This document shows, piece by piece, positions 38,634 to 49,100 of a stretch of DNA of 64,000 bases (position 1 is its first letter; every line of letters begins with the position of its first letter). The notes beneath the pieces are model-generated. The model ran no database searches. It had not been told where the DNA came from and worked only from the letters and a program-made list of their open reading frames with translations. Made by a program: the position numbers and the translations under genes. The stretch is from contig VWZW01001414.1 of the NCBI GenBank assembly GCA_013397115.1, positions 767,166 to 831,165 on the forward strand, in the 5' to 3' direction. The DNA comes from Edolisoma coerulescens (taxonomy: Eukaryota; Chordata; Aves; Passeriformes; Campephagidae).

Positions 38634-40076
38634 GTCCCCGCGGGCAGGGCCGGGGCCGCGCTGCCTCCCGTATTCCCTCTCTCCCGGCCTGTCCGGACCG
38701 GGCCCCGCTGTCCCCGGGCCCCGCTGTCCCCGGGCGCCCCCGCCTGCAGCCATCATCCCCGGCGGGAGGCGGGGCGGGGAACGGCCCCGGCCCGGGAGCC
38801 GCTCCAGCCCGGCCCGGCCATGCTCTGCCTCCTGCGCTCCCCGCTGCCCCCGCTCCCTGTTCCCGGGAACACGGGGCGGCTCGGGCGCTTGTTCGCGTAT
38901 TTCTCCTTTTGCTGATGTTCTCTGTCCATTCCCCCTCCCAAAAAACACTTCCCTCCCGAGCCGCAGGTACGCGTTGCCTGCAGTGCCGGGTTCTGGGCTG
39001 TCAGCTCAGTGCCAGCTGCCGTCCTGTTGGCTGCAGCACGGAAGATTTTGGTTTGCAGCACTTGAAACTAAAAATGTGTTCTGGTCTCTGTTATTCAGTA
39101 GACCATAATAGGAAACTTTAAGGCAAATATTTGAGTTTCTGTCTTTAGTTGACTATCACATCCACGCGGTTGGGGATTGTAGTGACAGGACAAGCAGGAA
39201 TGGGCTTAAACTGAGAGTAGGTTTGGATTAGATATTGGGAAGAAGTTCTTCCCTGTGAGGTTCGGGAGGTCCTGGCACAGGTTGCCCAGAGAAGCTGTGG
39301 CTGCCCCGTCCCTGGAAGTGTCCAAGGCCAGGTTGGCCGGGGCTTGGAGCACCCTGGGATACTGGAAGGTGTCCCTGCCCATGGCAGGGGGTGGGACTTG
39401 GTGATCTTAAGTCCCTTCCAACCCAGACCATTCCATGATCTTAGTGGGTTGATGATACAACATCCTTTGGGTTGCTTATTCCCACTGCCAGGACTATATG
39501 TGAGAACATAACTGTGTTGTAAATATGCCCAGTGTTCTCTGGAGTGCAGAGAGGGGGTTGAGTGCCCTCAGAGCAGTCGGGTGCGAATCACACAGAACAG
39601 GAGTTCAGACAGCAAAATCCACTGCTCTTGGTCTCAATACCTCATCTTGAAATACGAAGAGAAAAAGCGCAAGTCTGTGTATGATTGTATTAGTCAGTAA
39701 AAACAAATTACACTACTGTTTAAAATTAGTATGTCCCCTTTGAAAAAGCTGTGCCTTGTATCTGTGCTTCGTGGCATAAGCCCTTCAGACTGTTACAGGT
39801 CAAAGTTATTTCTTACATGAAAAGAAATCTAATTAATGTAGAGTTCTTTCCTGTTGTTCTGAAATTGTTGGTGTTAAAGGTGGAAACAGGAATGCTCTAG
39901 AGGAATTTCTGAGTATAGCAGTTTCCATGTTTTAATATTCTAATTCAGATCAGATGTGGCTGCCTCGCATTTCCTTTCTGTCATGAGAGAAGTCCCCAAA
40001 GTGATCTTTCATATGTTATATTTTAACATATTTCATATGTTATATTTATTGCAGTGTCTTTGTTCTGACTCTGTAG
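38634..40076 (+). other. NOL11: NOL11 intron 1 (most of it)
   Basis: GC-rich at the start, then AT-rich. It contains the CR1 copy at 39181–39441 and a 17-bp direct repeat (TTTCATATGTTATATTT) at 40007 and 40031, just upstream of the exon 2 acceptor. No coding match to the human first exon is found. Confidence 0.7.
39181..39441 (+). mobile_element. CR1 LINE 3' end, plus orientation, in NOL11 intron 1
   Basis: Diagnostic CR1 segments occur in order: GGGAAGAAGTTCTTCCCTGT, CAGGTTGCCCAGAGAAGCTG, CCCTGGAAGTGTCCAAGGCC, GCCCATGGCAGGGGGTGGGA and CCCTTCCAACCCAGACCATT. It ends in CCATGATCT near the usual CR1 terminal octamer. It is truncated at its 5' end, as most avian CR1 copies are. Confidence 0.92.
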
Positions 40077-40190
40077 ATTTCGGATCAGAAGCCCCTGGGC
40101 TGTTGGTCGCTTAAACACGGGCAGATTCTCACCTGTCCTGTCGTGTGCAACTTTGAAACCCACGAGTACATCGCAGTTCATGATGACAAG
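40077..40190 (+). CDS. NOL11: NOL11 exon 2 (ISDQKPLGCWSLKHGQ...)
   Basis: 38 codons, ISDQKPLGCWSLKHGQILTC onward to YIAVHDDK. Acceptor CTCTGTAG, donor GTGAGA, phase 0. It corresponds to the first propeller blades in human (VSDQKPLGSWSVKQGQ). Confidence 0.95.
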
Positions 40191-43100
40191 GTGAGAGCCT
40201 TCATCCTTTAGAGAAAAGAAGGGCGTAGTGGGTCATCCTGAGGGAGCCTAGGTAGGGAAAAAATCAGCAGTGCAACATTTCTGGTTGGATGTGAGTGTGG
40301 GGGGCCCTCAGCACGTTGGTGACATGAGCATCTTCAGTGCTGAGCACCAGTGGTCTGGTGGCTCTTTAAACACAGGAGATTCTCCGTGCCTCGTGGACAC
40401 ACTCCTTAAGGATGAGTTATTTCTCCTGTTGCAACCTGGGTGACATTTACAACGGCATGATCATGGTACTGGAATGGTTATGGTAGTTTAGACCCCCATC
40501 CTTGTTTTTCTGCTCTTGTCTCACAGTTAAAAGTTTCTGTGTGTATGTGTAGCATTTGCTTAGATCATGCTGAGCCTTTGGCTTTTTGTTGTTGTTGATG
40601 AAATCTCACTCCTGGCCTTGCATTGCTTGTGGAAATCAGGCCATCTGTATCTCACCTGTCTCCATCACTCTGATCTACTTTCATTTAGAGTTCTGATGTG
40701 TCTTTTTCCTTACTCTTTCCTGTCCTTTCCAATTCAGGATTTCTGAGCTTGGTTTCAGTTCCTGCTGTCTCTGCTCCTCCCTGGGCCAGTTCCCCCTCAA
40801 GTCACTGTGAATACTCCCCGTGTGTTTCCCTGCTGTTGCAATTGCTGGTATTTTGGGTGCTGAGAAGTCTGTGTGTTACTGTTTTACCTAAAAATGGTGC
40901 TTCTCTTTAAGGTTTTAAGAATATGGAAGAATGAAGACATTAACTTGGACAAAGCCTTTAAAGCAACAGTAAGTCTTCTTCATGTGTTCTCTTCTATGTG
41001 TTTTGGATCCATTTGGAGGGAAGAAATGCTCTAATTTTCATATTATTGGCCATATTACATTTTAGCTAAACTTGTGCTTCATGATGTTCTGGAGTATTGC
41101 AAGGAATCCACTTACACTGACTTTATCATCTGAATATTTCTCTTAAAATGGCTGGACTTTCTTTAAAGATGATGAATTGTGTTCAGTTACAGATCTTTGT
41201 GTTCTGCTGGTTGATGTGTTAAACAACACTTTATGTGTTGCTGTAGAGCAGTTGTGTGACCTCCTGACCCTGTTGAGGTTTTTCTGATGTGATTCAGGAA
41301 TGTGATGCTCATCAGGACATTTTCCTGGCTTTTTGTTGGGTAGTGATTTGCATTATTTGTGGCATTTCAACAAATCAGCAACTACTAGATCTACATTATT
41401 AAGAATCTTTAAGGTTCATCATTCCTCTTTTGAAAGTTTATTGGGGAAAGTTAGAATAATGAATAAAGCACTCCGTTTTCAGGGTAATGTAGCAGAGAAC
41501 AGAGGTGTGGTTTTGTTCTTGCAGCTCTCAGCAGATGTGTACAGGATCCATTCCCTGCCCGACGGGGGGCCGGTGGTGCTGTTCAGGGGCGGGGGGGTTC
41601 GGACGCTCGATGTGCTTTTGGAAGCCCCACAACAGGAGATTGAAAACGTTGTCTCAGATGAAGTCATCAGGTAAGTGATGCAACTTTGTGATGCTTCTTG
41701 CTCGGAGGAATTGACTGTGAGGATGAAAGTTGTTCCCATTTTTGAGGAGATGAGGGGAAATCAAAGACCAAGATCTTGGGGTTGGGTGTTTTGTTCCAAC
41801 ACATTGTTTTTAAAATGTTAGAATTATTTATACAGACTTCCTAAAAATGGAAAGGTGCCTAAGGAATAGTCATATGACTTTTTGTATAAACCTAGAATTT
41901 GGAAAATGTTCATCCAGCTTTCTGGTTTTAGGTGGAGTGGAGCTTTTATGGAAGGCCAACAACCTGTCTTAATTTTCACTACTGAGAAAGTGAGTTAAAT
42001 ACTTTTTATTTTAAAAACTTTCATAGCAGGAGACCTGAATGTTTTTTTCAAAATCCATCACCTGTTTTATTTGGTTTTAAGAGCTTTTAGTGGAATCATT
42101 ATCCTGATTTAATCAATACAGCAGTTAAATGGAAGTTGTGTTGCTTTCAGGGCTGAGAAGCCGGGCTCTTAGAACTGCAGAAACAATTAATAAGATGAAA
42201 TACGGTAGACGTTGTGTGACTCTTCATTGCTTATTGTGAAGAACTGTTAAATAGGATGTCTGTTTTTAAAAAAGGAATTATACATGAATCTGTCTTCATG
42301 CAAATGCTTCTTCCTGTGAGTCCATTTGTTGCATCAAATAAGAATATTCTTTACTTGTTAGAGTCTGCAGACTTCTCTGAATTAGGCTGTATGTCCTATA
42401 GAAAACACAATTTCCTGATTTTGTACAACATCCAAAGTTAAGCAGTACTAATATCTGAATTTCTATTATATCTTCTTTGTGTAAATAAAGGAAAGTTTTT
42501 TCTTTTTTCGTTTTAGGATGGGGATTTTTTTGTCTATGTACAGAAACCCAAGCTGAGTAGTCTGCACAAATACAGGCTTGAACAACAGGAATCATCCAAG
42601 CCACTGTGTTTCACAGCACATATAACAAACCAAACTGTCACACTTCTGTGTTTGTGTAAGTTATATTTTCTAATGGGTTGGGATAATGAAGCAAAGAATT
42701 GTATGGAAGGACATAAAATGTTGATATTTATGAATTGCTGTGTAATATTTATACTTTTTTAAACTTCCTAAAACAGCTACAAGTAGTAATTAAACCGTCC
42801 TGTTACTGTAATGGCTGCAAAGGCGAACTGTTCCTACGTGTGATCACTTGTACCCTGCAGATCTCATTATACCCTTGTTGCTATACCTTTATTTTGCTGC
42901 TTTGGATCATACTGAGTCCTTTAAATATCCTGTATTAATTCTTCTTTAAGCATTCACTGGATTTTGTTCTTTTTAGATGTCCTTTTGCTGTATCATATAA
43001 AACAGTTTTTTTCCACAAAAACCAATTGTAAATGAGTGATTTTTTTTTTTTGGACAGATTCCAATGACTCTGTGTACCAGGTTCTGATACCTCTGCAGCA

Positions 43101-46100
43101 AGATAATGAAGAAGAAGAGGAAGAAGAAATTTTGTCCAAGTCACTACTACTAAACTTTTCAGTACCTGGAACTGTTCTGAAAGGAACATCTTTAGTTGTC
43201 CTGGACAAAGACCACGTTGCAGTGTTGGGCAGTCTGGCTGTACCTGGGAAGGAACCCAGAGGTAACTTGAAAAATCCTATTACGATGTTGTAATGTCTAA
43301 AATTTCCTTGGGCAAAGCACTAGGCAGGAAAATTGTGCTGTCCCTCTTGTCCCAGCTTCTGGTTTAAAGCTCTTCATTGGAAAACCAACTCATCTTTAAA
43401 TTGAGATTTAACTTGAGTGATGTAATTCCTAATGCTAAATACTGGCTGAGCTATTTTGAAACAGTTATTTCTGTTTCCTCCAGCGTTTGTAACTGAAAGT
43501 AGCAAAGGCAAATGTAGCATTTATGTTGCTATTTGGGACCATAACATCTATCTCTCACTTCCCTCAGAGTGCCTGAGCATATGGAATACAAAATTTCAGA
43601 CGTTGCAAACCTCTAAGGAGCTACCCCTGGGGACCAGCGGCCAGGTAAAGCTCAGTCGTGGGTTTGGGGTCCTTGAGCTTTGTGCGTTTGACAGCAGGGA
43701 AGGGAGTGTTGGGCAACAGAGCTCTGCTGCTGCTGGAGGAGCAGTGAATGCAACATCTGAAGCAAAATTGATACTGACCGGTTGATGAGCAATTTCTGTC
43801 AGATTATTCATTGGGAGAACGGTGGCCTGTGGGAATTTCTGGGATAATGTAGTACTTTGTCACATCTCATGGTCTTGATTATTTGGTGTGAATAAAATCA
43901 CTGAACACAAAACCCAGCAGTGTCTGTTCTGTTCAGGCAATTTGCAGTTGAAGGCCTAAATGATTCTATGATCTCCTGAACAGCATTTCAAGCTATTGAA
44001 GAGTCAAATAGGTAAAATGACACCTAAGGAATAAATGCAGTAGTGAATCAGAACAGCTGACTGCTTTTGTCTTAAAATTGCATGAGAGGAAACTTAAAAA
44101 GTGAAATTTTCAGTAGTCTTAATGCCTTGGAGCAGCCACTGTACTTTCGGATATTACTGGGAAAATACTGAACAGAACACTTCTAATTTCTGTATTTAAA
44201 ATCAGCAGTTAATGAAGGTCTGCTAACAAATGTTAAACCTACTGAAAATAAATAATCTGATCACTGACTTCTACTTGAACTTTATAGTGAGGAGTTACAC
44301 ATCAGTGCAGGAACTCACTTCTCTGCTCATCTCTTTAATTATACATTTTAATATTTTGCAGTTGTGGTGTTACGAGGAAAAATTTTTTTTAATTCATGGG
44401 AAAGTGCTGACTGTAATTATGTACAAGTGTGAAACATCATCCTTGGCAGCTGCTGTGGGAAAGCTCAAGGACAGTCAAAACCCTGGTAAGATTTTTTTAT
44501 AATTACAGTGAAAAGATCTTGTAAAAGGAAGACTGGTGCTGGGAACACCAAAACACACAAATGTCTGAATTTATTGTGGCTTCACGTAACCTGGATTGTC
44601 ATTCAGATACTGGAATTACTGAAAACACTGGAATGCTGGTGATGATACTGAAAACAAAGTGAAGTGCTGTTTCCTAAAAAGTATTTTCAAAGAGTTTGTG
44701 ATTGGATAGGGCAATGTCAAACCTTAGTTCGTGAACTTCAGTTTAAAATTGTACTGTCATAGTGGTTTTAATTAAACATTGCATTGGTAAAATGTTGCAA
44801 GTAATGCTCAGGCTAAATTGTGTAATAACTTACTTCTCTTGCTCCCAGAGGCAAAATGGAGAAACAGCATAAAAAAAGGTTGTAAAATTACGTGCTGCTG
44901 AAATAAAACTGGCAGCTTTCTTGGCATAAAATCACTTGGATTATAGTTTAGAAAGTATCTATTAGCATAAGAAGTTGATGCAATATTCATACTTCAATAA
45001 ATGTGCTGTAAGTGTTATCTTCATATAGTTTCATTTGTGTGTTCACAGATGTGTCCTCATTTGTGAACTGGAATACCCTGGAAGATGAAGAGCTGGTGGT
45101 TTCCTTTCAGTCCCAGGAGTGTGTAGCTCTCAAAGCAGAGTCCAAAATGAATGTAAGTTAGCATTAGGGTCATGTGAGGTTGTTGTTTGTTTTGTCTCTT
45201 CCCCATGCTGCTGCTTTTAGGTATTGCAGCAGAAAGAAATTTCACTTTATCTGTTACTGATAGTTTCTAACACTGTTTCTGGAATTGGAGTTAGTAATCA
45301 TAGTCTGGACAGCAAGTTGACATGTGAAGTACCCAGTTATCTTGCTTGAAATCCTTAAATATTTTGGAGCTGAATAATAATTCTGTGTTTTTCTTTACCA
45401 CAGTTAAGATCAAGAAGGAGCACTGTTGCTAAAGTACAGCCAGAGACCTTATCAGTTGGGCAGCTCTTACTAAATCTCAAAGTAAGTAACCCAAATATCC
45501 TCAAGTACTGTTTAGACCCTCTCAGAGTATTCTAGGTGTCTCTTAAGCTGTTATCTCTTTCCATGTCCTCTTGCACATATCAGGTTGACCAAGCTGCCTT
45601 GAACGGGTGAGTTGAAGGATATCGTTATTATCATTATTGTGCAAGAAGAGAATTTGGGCATGATGAAATTAAGTTTTGTCACAGGAGCATGTTTTGAGAG
45701 CTGTACAATACAGGGCTTATAACAGCTGAGTTCTGGAAACTTGCACAAATTTGTTCATTTTTAATGACAGTCTCTTACAGTAAATAAGAGGGTATTTCAT
45801 CTGAACTTTGCTTGTTTAGGTTCTTATTTATGGCTTTAATTTTGTTGAAGGCATTTTGACTGTAGGAAGTTGGAGGAGTTGTCAGGAATTCCACTGCAAA
45901 TACAGCAATAAGCTCTTTAGTTCCTTTCTAGAACTTGCTGCAAGTGTTATGATAGGTCACACAGGAAGGGAAACTACCTACAGTTCACCTTGGCTGGACA
46001 CTTTGGTGTTGTTACTGAAGTACGGGGTGATTAATCCATGAGCAGTTACTGAGAGCAGGTACTGCTTACGTGAGTTCAGAGTGAGGAATTACCTCATTTG

Positions 46101-49100
46101 GTTCTTTCATGCTTGAGAGAAGCTAACCTGTCAAAACACAGAGTGGTGAGGGATTTTTGTAAATTTTTGTAACTTGAATTCCAAAATAGGTTTGCTTCTA
46201 CTTGGTCTAATCAATGCCAGGACAGTTCTCAAACCTGTGCCTTGTACTTCTGAGTTGCACAGTATTTTTGTCTTTTCCAGGATGCTTCTACTTTTGTGTT
46301 GGAAACGGAATTGAGACAACTGATGTCAAAAGCACCGACCCCAGATCTGCAAGCCACCATTGGCTGTGTGGTCACTGCCCTTACAGACAGATGTAAAAGA
46401 AATCCAAAGTACTACCCTCAAAATTTCCTGCTGGAGATTGTCGAAACCCGGGACTTGTCCTACAGGTAGTGACTGCATTTTTTAAAGTGTGAGGAGTAGT
46501 CTTTAAAATCAATTTTAAAAAAGTAGAAATAAAGCTCTTTATAAGCTTCTCTTGAATTATCAGAATTTAATACCAAAGGTGCTTATTTTCTGATGAAGCT
46601 GATGTTTTACATAAAAGTCCATCTGGGGAGGAAGATTAGTACTATTACCTTAGTTGTCAGTATAGTTCTCAGTAGGTGTGGACTGTGCAACCTATTAATT
46701 TCATGTTCTTATAGTTTATGTCCAGATTTAATGGCTGTTGCTTTGGAGAAAAAAGATATGCATCTCTTACAAATCTGCCTAGAACGGTTTCCAGATATTC
46801 CTGAAGAAATTACTTATGCTTGCCTAAAAGCATTTTTAAGGTAATTTGAAATCAGTCTTTTCTTTTTTTCTTCACCAAATTTTAGTCTATCATTTTGCTT
46901 TCATGATAAGCTTCAGAGAGTTCATTATGTGTGTTGATGGCATTGCTGATTTCAAAGCTAATAATTCAAAGTATTAAATGTCTGAAATTTTCTTCCACAG
47001 CATTAGTGAAGCCCATCTTCAAAGTATAGATGTGGATGTAGATTCTGTGATCTGTTACATTGATGTTGAATTCGACAATAAAGAAGTTAAGACTGAAATT
47101 GTAGAAAATGGTTTCAGTGCAGAGATGGACCAGGACATGTGTGATACCAAAATCCCAAAGGAAACCCAGTCCAGGAGCAATGGTGAATCCTGCCCTGTTG
47201 GGCTTCAGAAGGCAGCATTATTGTATCCTCTGCGTGGTGAAGGGAAGCCAGAGCATTGCGTGTGCCATGGATGTTTATATTTGGTATTGCCAAAAGGCAC
47301 ATCTTCTGTTACTGCTGAAAGTTTCTGAGTTCTCATAAGAGCAGTTCCTTCTCAGTAGAAAAACTGTTTAGAATATAAATAGAAAGATTTAGCTTTTAGA
47401 ATGTATCAACACCGATTTAAACTTAGTTTTATTACACTTTTGGAATAATCTTTCTCTACGTAAGAGAAAAAGTATCAGTGCTTTGGATATTTTTCTGTTA
47501 AAACACATCAGACAGTTACACCCTTGCAGGGGACAAAACTGTTCAAGTTAACTCTATTGTGATGGTTCAGTTGCTGTAGATATTTCATGATAGAAATAAG
47601 ATTAGAACTGGACCTCTCTCAAAAACCTGGAGAAATATTTTATTTAGAATTCACTCTGGTTTGTAGAAACTGGTATTTTTCCTGCAATGTTATTTCCTGA
47701 ATAGCACTGCACAGAAATGCTGTTCTCCATTCACCTTACACTGAAGCATTTCTTTTGCCTCACCTGAAAAACCTTCCAGCTCAACAAGCTATTGTAAGTA
47801 TTTTAACATTAAAAGGTTTTAAAACCCTTATTATTTCGTGTTGAGGGAAAGAGAAGAGAGTTTTCCCATTGTATATGAGAAATTCACCATTCTTTCAGGA
47901 GTGTGAATAACAAGCTAATGCACGAAAATGAAATCAGGATGCCTAATAAGATTTAATATTAAGGAATATCACATTTTTCCACATACTTAAAGAAAATTTT
48001 CCTAATTTTTGTAGTCCTTGCTTATTTTGGAACATGTAAGAAACCCTCTTTATGACCCAGCCTAACTGGAAAATGTTTATATTCTGTTAGCAAGTAATAA
48101 TACCTTTGCTTGATTTAGATGCTTTTTAGGAAAGGAAAAAGACAAGGTAATTTAGTCAGTTCTATCAGAAATAGAAGTTCAGAAATTAAGACAAACAAAC
48201 TCTGTTTAACCCCAAATGTAATACAAATCTAGAGCCCCTCCATTTAGGAAAATCCCCACCAAACTCCCCCGTTTCTCAAAATCTGAAATACAACTTCAAG
48301 AACTGTGTGTACCTGAGCATATGTGTGATTTTCCAGTGATTTCAGAAAAACCCCACACATCAGAACAAAGCTGATCTCGGCTCTGACACATCTCTTGGAA
48401 CCGTAATTACCCCTGAATGTAATTTACACTGAATATTGCTGAGAATTTTCAAGCATCCAGCTATGGGTGGTGTAAGAGAACCATAAAACTTAATTTTAAT
48501 GTGTAGTATACAGGCATCTATGTTGCCTTCAAAAACAAAAAATAAAATTTAAAAAAGTCCTTATGAATATTACCATGTGCAGGACAAAACCCATCGGTCT
48601 ATTAAATATTTGTCCTTTAAAAATGTTCTGATTTTTCTGCTTTCAGCTATTTCTCAGGTATTTATATTACCTGTATGTGAAATGCAGTGAAAAGGTTAAC
48701 ACCACTCTTCCTGGAACACGCTCTCCCACAATAAATCAGGTGAGCAGCTCATTCTAAGAGCTGTACTTCCTTCTCTTTCTGTGGTGTGTAACTTGGTGAG
48801 TAGTTGGGAATATCTAATATCAACTGACATCTACATTCATTCTACAAAGTATTGTCTGTTGATGTAACCTGTATGAAGTCAGACGTAACACTGTAACAAT
48901 CAAAACCCAAATATACCTTAAAATATGCTTTAAAATGTGAACCCATGTATTTTGCATTAAAATTTAATGTTTCAGAGTTCAGCTCTTAAACCAAATGTGT
49001 GTCATTTCCAGACTGGGAAGTGTAAGTGTACTTTTCTTGTTTGTCTTCAGATCATGGATTGGATGTGCCTGTTACTTGATGCTCACTTCACTGTCATGGT

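Larger units (their letters stand above)
37940..38960 (+). promoter_or_regulatory. NOL11: CpG-island promoter region of NOL11 (contains gap)
   Basis: Very GC- and CpG-rich DNA on both sides of the gap at 38294–38633, falling to AT-rich DNA after about 38960. It lies just upstream of NOL11 exon 2, and NOL11 exon 1 is not found elsewhere, so the promoter and exon 1 are inferred to be here. No TATA box is evident in the sequenced part. Confidence 0.75.

Noticed and set aside
37948..39108. Long plus-strand ORF (386 codons) across the NOL11 gap
   Set aside because: It spans 340 N and is low-complexity Pro/Arg/Ala sequence from a CpG island; no similarity to NOL11.
41168..41268. Possible C/D-box snoRNA (ATGATGA ... 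CTGA) in NOL11 intron 3
   Set aside because: The flanks of the two boxes do not pair into a terminal stem.
43957..43973. TAAATGATTCTATGATC resembling a CR1 3' end
   Set aside because: Only the terminal octamer-like part is present; no further CR1 sequence upstream.
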